Positions 7,796 through 16,157 of a stretch of DNA of 64,000 nucleotides are shown here, in pieces (within the stretch, counting starts at the first letter, position 1; each line of letters begins with the position of its first letter). The stretch is from Pasteurellaceae bacterium LFhippo2 (lineage in GTDB: Bacteria > Pseudomonadota > Gammaproteobacteria > Enterobacterales > Pasteurellaceae). The DNA lies in assembly GCA_029852775.1 (NCBI GenBank), contig LEKJ01000028.1:62001-126000 (forward strand), written 5' to 3'. Below the pieces are notes generated by a model that was given only the letters and a program-made list of their open reading frames with translations, searched no databases and had not been told where the DNA came from. The position numbers and the translations under genes are program-made.

Positions 7796-10599
7796 TTAAT
7801 TTAAAAATTGATGGTATTGATGTTCAAGTAGCAGAAGGAACAACAGTACTTGAAGCGGCAAAATCGGTGGGTTTAACTATTCCAACCCTATGTTATTTGA
7901 AAGATGTGAGCGATATTGGCTCTTGCCGTTTATGTGTGGTGGAAATTGAAGGCCACGATAAATTACCGACTTCTTGTAATACTTTGGCAGAAGAAGGTAT
8001 GGTGGTGCGAACTCAAACGGATAAAGTTACCAAATCTCGTCGTATGGCATTGGATTTAATTCTTTCACATCATAATCTTATCTGTTTTTCTTGCCCGTCT
8101 AATGGGGCTTGTGAGCTACAAAATGTGGCACATCAATGTGGGGTAACGGAGTCGAGCTATCCTAATTTCCGTTTACCAGGAATTGAGGTAGCCCACGTGG
8201 AAGAGCACCCATTCTTAGGCTATCGTCCCGATCTCTGTATTCACTGCCAACGCTGTATTAATACCTGCTCGAATGTGAGCGGCTGTGATGCTATTCAACT
8301 TTCATCACGAGGCATTTTCCGTAGTATCGTTACCCCTTTTGGTAAAGATTGGAAAGAGAGCAATTGCGAGTCTTGCGGTAACTGTGCTGAGGCGTGTCCA
8401 ACAGGGGCGATTTACAAAAAAGAGGCAAAATCTTACCGCTCGTGGGAAATTCAGCGTGTGCGCACCACTTGCCCACACTGTGCTGTAGGTTGCCAATATG
8501 AACTATTAGTGAAAGATAACAAATTGGTGGGCGCCGAAGCGGTTGACGGTCCGTCAAATGGCGGTCGTTTATGTGTGAAAGGGCGTTTTGGCTCTTATAA
8601 ATTTGTCCATTCAAAAGATCGCTTAACAGATCCACTTATTAAAGATCGTTCAACGGGCAAATTCCGCAAAGCAAGTTGGGACGAGGCTTTAGATCTGGTC
8701 GCTTCTAAGTTTATGGATATTAAACGTAAACACGGTGGAGATGCGCTAGCTGGTTTTGCGTGTTCTCGTTCGCCAAATGAAGATATCTATATGGTACAAA
8801 AAATGGTGCGTACCTGTTTTGGTACCAATAATACCGATAACTGCGCCCGTGTGTGTCACTCAGCTTCAGTGGAAGGTTTAGCGAAAACCTTAGGCTCAGG
8901 GGCAATGACGAACACTATTTATGATATTACTCATAATGTGGATGCGATAATGCTAGTGGGTTCAAACCCAGAAGAGGCACACCCAGTGGTCGGTATGCAA
9001 ATTCGTGAGGCGGTTCGCAATGGCACCAAATTAATTGTGGTTGATCCACGTGATATTGGTTTAACCCAATATGCTGATGTGCATTTAAAACTAAAACCAG
9101 GTACAAACGTGGCGTTTGCTAACGGTATGATCCATATTTTCATCAAAGAAAATTTAATTGATGAGAAATATATCGCCGAACATACTGAAGGCTTTAAAGA
9201 GCTGAAAAAAATCGTTAAAGATTACACCCCAGAAAAAGCGGCAAAAATTTGTGGTATTGATGCTGATGATTTACGTGCCGCAGCTCGTATTTATGCCACA
9301 GCGAAAAAAGCACCGATTATCTACTGCTTAGGGGTAACAGAACACTCAACGGGGACTGAAGGTGTGATGTCTATGTCGAATATGGCAATGATGGTCGGCA
9401 AACTAGGGCGTGAAGGCTGTGGGGTAAATCCATTACGTGGTCAAAATAACGTGCAAGGTGCTTGTGATATGGGTGCTTCACCGAATATGTTCCCAGGTTA
9501 TCAGTCGGTGCTTGATGCAACGGTAAGAGCGAAGTTTGAAAAAGCGTGGGGCGTTAAATTGCCAACGAAATTGGGTACACACGCTACGGATATTTTCCCA
9601 CAAGCGATAGCAGGTAATGTTAAAGGCTTATATATCTGCGGTGAAGACCCTGTGGTTACCGATCCTGATACTACCCACGCCATTAAAGCCCTTAAATCAT
9701 TAGATTTTTTAGTGGTGCAAGAGCTCTTTATGACCGAAACCGCACTATTGGCGGACGTGGTGTTACCAGGGCGTTCTTATGCAGAAAAAGACGGTACTTT
9801 CACCAATACTGAACGCCGTGTACAACGTGTGCGTAAGGCAGTTACTTTACCAGGTAATAGCCGTTTAGATACGGATATTATCTGTGATTTAATGCGCCGA
9901 ATGGGCTACGATCAACCAAATCTTACCCCAGCGCAAATTTTTGATGAAATGGCGTCGCTCACACCGTCGTTACGAGGTATGAGCTATGAACGCCTTGAAG
10001 CAGAACCAACGCAATCATTGCAATGGCCTTGTACTGATCAATATCACTCTGGCACACCAATTATGCACGTGGGTAAACCTGTGCGAGGCTTGGGCTATTT
10101 CTACCCTGCGGAATATCAAGCGGCTCAAGAGTTGCCAAATAAAGAGTACCCATTAATGCTTACCACAGGTCGTGTGTTGTATCACTACAATACAGGGGCG
10201 ATGACTTCTCGAACCGAAGGTTTAATGGAGATTGAAGGGCATTCATTTGTGGAGATCAATAGCAAAGATGCGGAAAAATTGGGGATCAAAGACGGTGAGC
10301 GAGTATCGCTAATTTCTCGCCGTGGTCAAATTACTTCTGAGGCTCGAGTATCCGATAAAACCAACAAAGGCGAATGTTGGATGCCATTCCACTTTGCCGA
10401 CGGCAATGCCAACTGGCTAACCAATGCGGCATTAGATAAATTCGCCCGTATTCCAGAATATAAGGTCTGTGCGTGTCGGGTAGAGAAATTGCCAGCAGAG
10501 GAGGCATTTGATAAGCGAGGCAAAGCGATTACTCAGCGTTTAGTGGCTCAACAATGGCGTAAGCAGATGGATAAAACTGTCGCGAAGGCGTTGGGATAG
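7792..10599 (+). CDS. Formate dehydrogenase alpha subunit, Cys type, NuoG-like N-terminus
   Basis: Molybdopterin (bis-MGD) enzyme that oxidises formate to CO2 (or the reverse), 935 residues. The N-terminus binds 2Fe-2S (Cys34, 45, 48, 62), then a His/Cys cluster (near SHHNLICFSC), then two 4Fe-4S clusters (CIHCQRCINTC and CESCGNCAEAC). The catalytic domain starts at TTCPHCAVGC. The active-site residue is an ordinary cysteine, Cys355 in CARVCHSAS (codon TGT at 8854), where FdhF-type enzymes have selenocysteine. The C-terminal dinucleotide-binding domain is intact. The ATG at 7792 overlaps the previous stop (ATGA) and matches the ferredoxin-domain start. This is a cytoplasmic NAD(P)-linked type; no Tat signal is seen. 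Molybdate would come from modABC at 28.4-31.0 kb. Confidence 0.88.
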   Translation: MINLKIDGIDVQVAEGTTVLEAAKSVGLTIPTLCYLKDVSDIGSCRLCVVEIEGHDKLPTSCNTLAEEGMVVRTQTDKVTKSRRMALDLILSHHNLICFSCPSNGACELQNVAHQCGVTESSYPNFRLPGIEVAHVEEHPFLGYRPDLCIHCQRCINTCSNVSGCDAIQLSSRGIFRSIVTPFGKDWKESNCESCGNCAEACPTGAIYKKEAKSYRSWEIQRVRTTCPHCAVGCQYELLVKDNKLVGAEAVDGPSNGGRLCVKGRFGSYKFVHSKDRLTDPLIKDRSTGKFRKASWDEALDLVASKFMDIKRKHGGDALAGFACSRSPNEDIYMVQKMVRTCFGTNNTDNCARVCHSASVEGLAKTLGSGAMTNTIYDITHNVDAIMLVGSNPEEAHPVVGMQIREAVRNGTKLIVVDPRDIGLTQYADVHLKLKPGTNVAFANGMIHIFIKENLIDEKYIAEHTEGFKELKKIVKDYTPEKAAKICGIDADDLRAAARIYATAKKAPIIYCLGVTEHSTGTEGVMSMSNMAMMVGKLGREGCGVNPLRGQNNVQGACDMGASPNMFPGYQSVLDATVRAKFEKAWGVKLPTKLGTHATDIFPQAIAGNVKGLYICGEDPVVTDPDTTHAIKALKSLDFLVVQELFMTETALLADVVLPGRSYAEKDGTFTNTERRVQRVRKAVTLPGNSRLDTDIICDLMRRMGYDQPNLTPAQIFDEMASLTPSLRGMSYERLEAEPTQSLQWPCTDQYHSGTPIMHVGKPVRGLGYFYPAEYQAAQELPNKEYPLMLTTGRVLYHYNTGAMTSRTEGLMEIEGHSFVEINSKDAEKLGIKDGERVSLISRRGQITSEARVSDKTNKGECWMPFHFADGNANWLTNAALDKFARIPEYKVCACRVEKLPAEEAFDKRGKAITQRLVAQQWRKQMDKTVAKALG

Positions 10600-10615
10600 C
10601 GTAAGGCATAGATAG

Positions 10616-10645
10616 AAAATGGCGGTTATTTAACCGCCATTTTTA
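10616..10645 (+). terminator. Terminator after formate dehydrogenase
   Basis: Inverted repeat AAAATGGCGGTTA / TAACCGCCATTTTT. It lies between the formate dehydrogenase stop and the convergent yacG gene, so it may serve both strands. Confidence 0.85.
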
Positions 10646-10653
10646 TGTTCATA

Positions 10654-10830
10654 TCAATACAAATCTTCACTCATCACATCTTCATTTGAGCCTGCGATAA
10701 CGTGTCCTTCAGATGCCCATTCACCTAAGTCGATTAATTTACAACGTTGGCTACAAAAAGGGCGGAATTTATTCTCTTCTTTCCATTCCACTTCTTTTTC
10801 GCAAGTTGGGCAATTAACTACGGTTGTCAT
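10654..10830 (-). CDS. yacG: DNA gyrase inhibitor YacG
   Basis: A 58-residue zinc-finger protein; E. coli YacG binds GyrB and blocks DNA binding by gyrase. Four cysteines in two pairs are visible (CPTC at 7-10 and CSQRC at 26-30), followed by the conserved [14 protein letters not shown]. The acidic tail is short. The ATG at 10830 lies 17 bases inside the 3' end of coaE, the usual coaE-yacG arrangement. Confidence 0.92.
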   Translation of the reverse strand: MTTVVNCPTCEKEVEWKEENKFRPFCSQRCKLIDLGEWASEGHVIAGSNEDVMSEDLY

Positions 10831-11452
10831 TATGTCTTTCCTTTTGTTTGGCTAATGTTAAATAGGTTTGATGAAGTTGATTTACTTGCTGTTCAAGCAG
10901 TGCTAAACCTTGTTCAAGTGGTTGATTATTTTCAATAATATCATCCGCATAGCTTAAACGAGTAGAACGATCTACCTGTGCTTTGATGATATTTTTAATG
11001 GTTTCTTCGTTGCTATTATCACGCTTTAAGGTTCGCTCTAACTGAATTTCAGGTAGTACATCAACCACTAACACTCGATCACAAAATTCAGTGAGCTTAT
11101 TTTCAATTAATAGTGGCACAACCCAAAGGGCATAGGGGGGTGTTACGCTATTTAATTGCTTTAACATTTCTTCTCTAATAGCAGGGTGAAGTAAGTTATT
11201 TAGCCACTCTTTTTTGACGGGATCAGCAAAGACTATTTGGCGTAAAGCAGTGCGATCAAGCGCTCCATTTTCAGTTAAAATTTGCGAGCCAAAATAGTCG
11301 GCAATTTGTGCTAATAATGGCGAGCCTTTTTCAACCACTTGGCGCGCGACAATATCCGCGTCAATAATCGGCACCCCAAGTTTTTCAAAAAGATTGGCAA
11401 CGGTGCTTTTCCCGCTACCAATCCCGCCAGTTAAGCCAATGATGTAGGGCAT
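10814..11452 (-). CDS. coaE: Dephospho-CoA kinase
   Basis: Last step of coenzyme A synthesis: phosphorylates the ribose 3'-OH of dephospho-CoA. The 212-residue protein has the P-loop [11 protein letters not shown] at residues 6-16, then [10 protein letters not shown] (substrate site), and a lid region with PLLIE. It overlaps yacG by 17 bases. In related genomes pilABCD, coaE and yacG tend to form one run (from memory); here palindromic repeats and a transposase gene separate pilD from coaE, so coaE may need its own promoter. Confidence 0.95.
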   Translation of the reverse strand: MPYIIGLTGGIGSGKSTVANLFEKLGVPIIDADIVARQVVEKGSPLLAQIADYFGSQILTENGALDRTALRQIVFADPVKKEWLNNLLHPAIREEMLKQLNSVTPPYALWVVPLLIENKLTEFCDRVLVVDVLPEIQLERTLKRDNSNEETIKNIIKAQVDRSTRLSYADDIIENNQPLEQGLALLEQQVNQLHQTYLTLAKQKERHNDNRS

Positions 11453-11472
11453 AAAGTTAATTATCCTTATTC

Positions 11473-11494
11473 GTAGGGTGCGTGTAAACGCACC
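11473..11494 (+). repeat. REP-like palindrome, family A, copy 1
   Basis: GTAGGGTGCG, then TGTAAA, then CGCACC: a GTAG tetranucleotide followed by a short hairpin, as in RAYT-associated REPs. Exact match to the other family A copies (11547, 12147, 27495, 43784, 43819; one mismatch at 27531). Confidence 0.85.
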
Positions 11495-11546
11495 ATTATA
11501 CTTTTCAAGTTAGGGGGAAACGCCTAACCATAGCTTCGGATTTTTT

Positions 11547-11568
11547 GTAGGGTGCGTGTAAACGCACC
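11547..11568 (+). repeat. REP-like palindrome, family A, copy 2
   Basis: Identical to copy 1 and in the same orientation, 53 bases further on, directly downstream of the RAYT stop codon. Together with the inverted copy at 12147 it brackets the transposase gene. Confidence 0.85.
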
Positions 11569-11585
11569 ACTACGGCAATGAACTA

Positions 11586-12125
11586 TTAGTCATTATAAAG
11601 GTTTTGCTGTTTAATATCGCAATTATTTCCCCAATTAGTTTCAATTAATTTATTTTTGACGTCTTTATGAAAGGACGAAAATCTCCAATCACTTACATTG
11701 GTTACATATCCGTGTTTAACGGGGTTATAATATACATAACAAATATGTTCATATAATTCCCCATCATCTCTAATACGATGTTCCCAAAATCTTCGTTGCC
11801 ATACACCTAATTCCTTTCTTTTTCTTCTACTAACATTACATAGATTGTGGCATTCTTTTGGCAATCTTTTACTAAAATTAGTTTTAAATATTCTGATAAT
11901 TTTTGAAAAATCGTTTTCATTTTCAGGTAACTGAATTATCCAGTGTAAATGATCAGGCAATATACAAATAGCGATAGTCTTGAAGCTACAGTGGGTTAAG
12001 GTTTCTTTGTAGGCTTCTCTTAATTCATTGATATATTTTATCAACAAATCTTTTTTACGGTTTTGTAAAGCTAAAGTGAAGAAGTATGTGCCGCCTTGAA
12101 GAAAATCTCGTCGATAGTTTGGCAT
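11586..12125 (-). CDS. REP-associated tyrosine transposase (RAYT)
   Basis: RAYTs are single-strand DNA nucleases of the Y1 HUH superfamily related to IS200/IS605 transposases. They nick and join GTAG-marked REP hairpins. This 179-residue protein shows the family landmarks: GGTYFFT near residue 11, the HUH metal site as DHLHWI near residue 58, WQRRFWEHRIRDDGE near 108, and the candidate nucleophile region CYVYYNPVKHG near 128. AAGGA precedes the ATG. It is framed by family A palindromes on both sides, exactly the organisation of a REPtron. It looks intact. It sits between pilD and coaE, so it has probably been inserted into that cluster. Confidence 0.9.
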   Translation of the reverse strand: MPNYRRDFLQGGTYFFTLALQNRKKDLLIKYINELREAYKETLTHCSFKTIAICILPDHLHWIIQLPENENDFSKIIRIFKTNFSKRLPKECHNLCNVSRRKRKELGVWQRRFWEHRIRDDGELYEHICYVYYNPVKHGYVTNVSDWRFSSFHKDVKNKLIETNWGNNCDIKQQNLYND

Positions 12126-12146
12126 ATTATTCCTTTTTACAGAAAC

Positions 12147-12168
12147 GGTGCGTTTACACGCACCCTAC
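12147..12168 (-). repeat. REP-like palindrome, family A, copy 3 (inverted)
   Basis: Reverse complement of copies 1 and 2, ending CACCCTAC. It overlaps the pilD 3' end: the pilD stop (TAG at 12167-12165) is the TAG of this repeat's own GTAG. Confidence 0.85.
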
Positions 12169-12839
12169 ATTGAAATATCTATATGAATCACCATCAACAC
12201 AGCCCCTGTGATAAATGGAATAAACGGTAATCGGCTTACTTTTTGTTTAGTGATGAGAAAACAACCTAATGCAAATAACAAACCAGAGAGCGATGAAAAC
12301 AACAGAAGTAGAACCATTTGATTGAGATTAAATAAAGGCGAAAGGGCGCAGAAAAGTAGAACATCGCCTAAACCGAGCGTCTCTTTTTTAAAAGCAAAGT
12401 TGGCAATAGGCGTAAATAAGCAGAAAAAGAGTGTGGTAATAAAAAGTGTGAATAAGTTTTCTGTGATATTTTCAGGCTGAAAAAACAGTAAATGAGTAAG
12501 AGATAAAAGAAATATAATCGCAATATATCGACTATCGGTTAAATAGTAGAAAAAATCTAATACCGATAAATAGATTAAGATTAATACTATCGCAATTATC
12601 GGGAGAGAATAATCTTGTAATAACCAAATAATAACAGGGTAAATTACAAAAAATAGACAAGGTAAACAGCTCTCTTTACTTTGAATTTTGGAATTATCCA
12701 AAAAATCATTAAAACTTACTTCATTTGAAAAAAGCGATTTATATTCATTAAAATTTTGTTGATTCACTTTTATTGGAAATAGAACTAACTCACGTTTAAA
12801 CCAAAAAGCTAAAATAAGTGCAAAAATTAATAACATCAT
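12165..12839 (-). CDS. pilD: Type IV prepilin peptidase
   Basis: Membrane aspartic protease (A24 family) that removes prepilin leader peptides and usually N-methylates the new end; 224 residues. Several hydrophobic helices are visible. The catalytic aspartates are likely those in LSVLDFFYYL near residue 111 and the GxGD motif LGLGDVLLF near 168. A CxxC (SCLPC near residue 57) remains of the cytoplasmic domain, but one pair rather than two, so zinc binding may be lost. It overlaps pilC by ATGA. The final codons run into the REP palindrome that supplies its stop. Equivalent to apfD. Confidence 0.85.
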   Translation of the reverse strand: MMLLIFALILAFWFKRELVLFPIKVNQQNFNEYKSLFSNEVSFNDFLDNSKIQSKESCLPCLFFVIYPVIIWLLQDYSLPIIAIVLILIYLSVLDFFYYLTDSRYIAIIFLLSLTHLLFFQPENITENLFTLFITTLFFCLFTPIANFAFKKETLGLGDVLLFCALSPLFNLNQMVLLLLFSSLSGLLFALGCFLITKQKVSRLPFIPFITGAVLMVIHIDISM

Positions 12840-14041
12840 CCAACCATTCCCCCCATATCGAAAATTGGTAAATATAGACCGACCATAATGGTGCCAACGA
12901 TAATTCCCATAATCAGCATTAATGCTGGCTCAAGTAATTGCGATAGCATATCAACTTGATAATCCAACTTTTGTTGATAAATATCGCTAATATGCTCAAG
13001 CATTTTTGCCAGATTGCCACTCTGTTCCCCAATGCTAATCATTTGAATCACATCATAGCCAAATACACTAGGATTCAGGCCATCGGAAAAGCGGTAGCCT
13101 TGTTTAAGTTGATTTAAACAGAAAGTCGCTTCTTTCTGTAAAAGGGTATCTATCTGCTTGGTTTCAATAAATGAATTTAAAATAAGATCAAGGCGAATAT
13201 GTGAATTTAACATTAGTGCGCAATTTTGGCTAAAAAAGACAATACGAGAATGGTGGATAATTTGATTAAAAACAGGCAATTTAGAAAGCAAAATAAATTT
13301 TAGATTAGCGATGATTTTGGCTTTTCTTGCCAGAATAGTTAGCATTATTCCTACTAAAAATAGCACGAACAAAATCGCTTTAATTTGATTTTGTAGAAAA
13401 TGAGAAAGGCGAAATAGAATATCGGTAATAAAAGGTAGAGATTGATCTTTGGCACTATATAAATCGGCAAATTGAGGCACGATAAATAGCAATAGCATTA
13501 TTGATAAGCTAATTGAAATAAAAAGAACAATAATTGGATAAGCGAGAATCTTTTTCACTTTTTTAGCCAGTTTTTCCGATTTTGAGCGCGTTATGGCTAT
13601 ATTGGTTAAAACGGTGGCGAGAGTTCCGCTGGTTTCGCCCATTTTGATTAATTGAATCTCTTGGGCTTGTAGATATTTTTGCTCTTTGCTAATCGCGTCA
13701 GAAAAGGAAAAGCCGGATTCAATCAGAGCAATAATCGAGAAAATCCATTGATATAAACGGATATTTTGGCAATTCTCAAGAATCATTGCTAATGCTTGTT
13801 TAAGGGGAATGGACGCATTTATCAATAAGGCGAGCTGTTCGATAAATTGAGTGATCTCTTGTTGTTTGGGGTTTTGTGGAATCACGAAATTACGGCTAAT
13901 TTTGATATGAGAATAGCCTTGATTTAGCAACTGCTTTTCTAAGCTTAAAGTATCTTGTGCAAGACATTTGCCACGCTGTTTTTGTTGAAAGCGGTTCAGC
14001 GCTTTCCAGTGATATTCATAGATTTTGGGTTGATTACGCAT
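12836..14041 (-). CDS. pilC: Type IV pilus inner-membrane platform protein
   Basis: Polytopic protein of the GspF/PilC family on which the assembly ATPase acts; 401 residues. It shows the two-copy GspF fold: hydrophilic segments around residues 70-160 and 265-370, each followed by transmembrane stretches (near 170-230 and 375-395). The motifs GETSGTLATVL and IGEQSGNLAKMLEHI are typical. The ATG at 14041 is chosen over an upstream TTG at 14047. It overlaps the pilB stop by eight bases and the pilD start by four. Equivalent to apfC. Confidence 0.9.
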   Translation of the reverse strand: MRNQPKIYEYHWKALNRFQQKQRGKCLAQDTLSLEKQLLNQGYSHIKISRNFVIPQNPKQQEITQFIEQLALLINASIPLKQALAMILENCQNIRLYQWIFSIIALIESGFSFSDAISKEQKYLQAQEIQLIKMGETSGTLATVLTNIAITRSKSEKLAKKVKKILAYPIIVLFISISLSIMLLLFIVPQFADLYSAKDQSLPFITDILFRLSHFLQNQIKAILFVLFLVGIMLTILARKAKIIANLKFILLSKLPVFNQIIHHSRIVFFSQNCALMLNSHIRLDLILNSFIETKQIDTLLQKEATFCLNQLKQGYRFSDGLNPSVFGYDVIQMISIGEQSGNLAKMLEHISDIYQQKLDYQVDMLSQLLEPALMLIMGIIVGTIMVGLYLPIFDMGGMVG

Positions 14042-15443
14042 AGCCAAGCACCCTTTCTACTTCGGTTAAATCGGTTTGATTTTCAGCGATTTTCTGTTTT
14101 GCGCTGTCTAGCAAGGTTTCAAAGTCTAAACAACCGGTCTGTTTTTCAAATTCTTTTGCAAATGGCGGACGGCTTAGGCATTGATAGACACCGATGCGCC
14201 CTTTGTAGCCTTGATAGCAATCATCACAGCCTTTGCCCAAGCATTTGTTACAGAGCTTTCTCACCAAGCGTTGTGCCACAACTAACAGCAAAGAATTTCG
14301 TATTTCATACTCTTGAATACCAAGTTTGGTTAAGCGCTCTATTGCCGACGGCGCGTCATTTGTGTGAAGGGTAGAAAGCACTAAATGGCCTGTTTGAGAA
14401 GCGCGTAAGGCGATTTTGGCACTCTCTTCATCGCGAATTTCCCCAAGCATAATAATGTCTGGATCTTGGCGTAAAAAGGTGCGTAGTAGTTGGCTAAAAT
14501 CGAGATTAATCCCCCGATTAACTTGTGTTTGAATTAATCCATCGATCTCAATTTCGATTGGATCTTCAGCGGTGAGAATATGCTTATCTGTTTGATTTAA
14601 ATGGCTTAATGCAGTGTAAAGGGTAATACTTTTGCCACTTCCTGTCGGGCCCGTAACTAAAATCAAACCTTGTGGCTGTTTTAGGGCATTGAGCAGAGTA
14701 GCCTGTTGTTCGTTAGTAAAGCCAAGTGTTAGAAAATCAAAATGGGTCGGTTTGTTTTTTTGCAGACGCAGAACAATTTTTTCGCCATAACTGGTAGGCA
14801 AGGTTGAAACGCGGAAATCCAGTGTTTCAGCCAGTGCGGTTGTGAAATTAAATTGTCCATCTTGGGGCAGACGTGTTTCGCTAATATCCAGTTTCGCCAA
14901 CAGTTTAATTCGTGAAACTACACGGTTTGTGAGAGTGTGAGAAAGTGTTTTATAGATATGTAAAACGCCATCGATACGCAGACGAATAATCAGCTTTTCT
15001 TTGCGTGGTTCAATATGAATATCCGATGCGTTTTTGCTTAGGCAAAATTTAAAAAGATTATCAAGTAACTGAATGATAGGATCGCTACGATTTATCGGCT
15101 CATCGCTATTTGACGCTAAAGATTGCTGTCCATAAATCAGCTCATTGACTTCATAAAGCTGATTTCGCTCTGGCGAAAGGGCGTTGAGCAGATATTTTAG
15201 TTCATCGGACGCAACCAACACAGGCTCAATTTGCTTATTTACCATAAAAGCAAACATCTCTAGCGCGTTGAGATTATTTTCATCATCTATCGCAAGCCAA
15301 AGTTTAGATTCATCTTCCTTAACTGGCACGGCAAGATAGCGCAATAATAGCTGTTTCTCTTGGCAGTTTTTCTGCCAAAGTTCATCCGAAATATCAAAAA
15401 TATTATCAGTATTAAGTTCGCAGATGGAGTATTGAGTTGTCAT
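14034..15443 (-). CDS. pilB: Type IV pilus assembly ATPase
   Basis: Cytoplasmic hexameric ATPase of the GspE/PilB family that drives pilin polymerisation; 469 residues. Walker A is GPTGSGKS (near residue 265), the Asp box and Walker B read DPDIIMLGEIRD, and the His box is GHLVLSTLHTND. A tetracysteine zinc site (CNKCLGKGCDDC) lies near the C-terminus. ASDIHIEPR marks the N2 domain. The N-terminal MshEN-like domain is shorter than in PilB proteins of about 560 residues, as is common in the Pasteurellaceae version. Equivalent to apfB. Confidence 0.93.
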   Translation of the reverse strand: MTTQYSICELNTDNIFDISDELWQKNCQEKQLLLRYLAVPVKEDESKLWLAIDDENNLNALEMFAFMVNKQIEPVLVASDELKYLLNALSPERNQLYEVNELIYGQQSLASNSDEPINRSDPIIQLLDNLFKFCLSKNASDIHIEPRKEKLIIRLRIDGVLHIYKTLSHTLTNRVVSRIKLLAKLDISETRLPQDGQFNFTTALAETLDFRVSTLPTSYGEKIVLRLQKNKPTHFDFLTLGFTNEQQATLLNALKQPQGLILVTGPTGSGKSITLYTALSHLNQTDKHILTAEDPIEIEIDGLIQTQVNRGINLDFSQLLRTFLRQDPDIIMLGEIRDEESAKIALRASQTGHLVLSTLHTNDAPSAIERLTKLGIQEYEIRNSLLLVVAQRLVRKLCNKCLGKGCDDCYQGYKGRIGVYQCLSRPPFAKEFEKQTGCLDFETLLDSAKQKIAENQTDLTEVERVLGYA

Positions 15444-15507
15444 ATTATTCTCACAAATTGGTGTAGGGGCAGGTTTTATACCCGCCCTTTGTTATGGATC
15501 TACAAGC

Positions 15508-15972
15508 CTAATTTTGTTGGGCATTTGATGTTGATGCAGCACAGAACCCAGCAGGGAATAAGCTTTCATCGCCAGAGCAAGACGTACTCCAAGTAATATT
15601 GCCCTCGCTAAATGTAGGTTTTAGTGTATAGCTAGTATTAGCAAGGGAATCTTTTCCTGTTACCGTAATAGAACCACTGGAGACGGAAATAGACTCAATA
15701 TATTTAGATGTAACGGCATTGGCTGCTTTAATACCATTTTTACCTGCATTACATTCCCCATTTTTGCCGCCCAAATTATAGATACAAATTTCTACATCTG
15801 CTTTATAAGGCGCCGATGCCTGTAGCAATTCTGAAAGAGCAGCCTTCTTGGTGTAGCTGTTATAAGACGGAATCGCAATGGTGGCTAGAATGGCAATAAT
15901 GGCGATTACAATCATCAATTCGATTAAGGTAAATGCCCGTTGAATAGGGCGGAAAGTTGTTACTGTTTTCAT
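15508..15972 (-). CDS. pilA: Type IVa major prepilin
   Basis: Pilus subunit of 154 residues, close in pattern to ApfA of A. pleuropneumoniae. It has a 13-residue positively charged leader, then [20 protein letters not shown]. Cleavage is expected before Phe14, with Glu at mature position 5. The residue before the cut is Ala, not the usual Gly, as in ApfA. Four mature cysteines ([17 protein letters not shown] and GFC near the end) could form disulfides, including the C-terminal D-loop. The ATG at 15972 has AAGGA upstream and gives the correct leader. First gene of the pilABCD operon, with a long untranslated region before it. Confidence 0.93.
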   Translation of the reverse strand: MKTVTTFRPIQRAFTLIELMIVIAIIAILATIAIPSYNSYTKKAALSELLQASAPYKADVEICIYNLGGKNGECNAGKNGIKAANAVTSKYIESISVSSGSITVTGKDSLANTSYTLKPTFSEGNITWSTSCSGDESLFPAGFCAASTSNAQQN

Positions 15973-16157
15973 AGAATTTTCCTTTTTATGTTGAAGCGCA
16001 CAAATTGCGCGCTCATAAGTTTGCAACTTTTGCAAAAAAATGCGACGAGCAAAATTCAATTTTTCGATGAAGATCGAAAAAATAACATTTTCTTTCTGTA
16101 CATTTAGCCAGTTAATTGTGCTAAAATCTGCAAAATTTTGAGTTTAAGGGGTTAAAA

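Noticed and set aside
8854-8856. Selenocysteine codon in the formate dehydrogenase active site
   Set aside because: The codon is TGT, not TGA, so the residue is cysteine and no SECIS element is needed.
13955-14374. Open frame of 139 codons on the plus strand inside pilB/pilC
   Set aside because: It is antisense to two strongly supported pil genes and its translation has no recognisable pattern.
14034-15443. GspE of a type II secretion system
   Set aside because: It is followed by pilC and pilD and preceded by a pilin with an ApfA-like leader; no other secretion genes are nearby.
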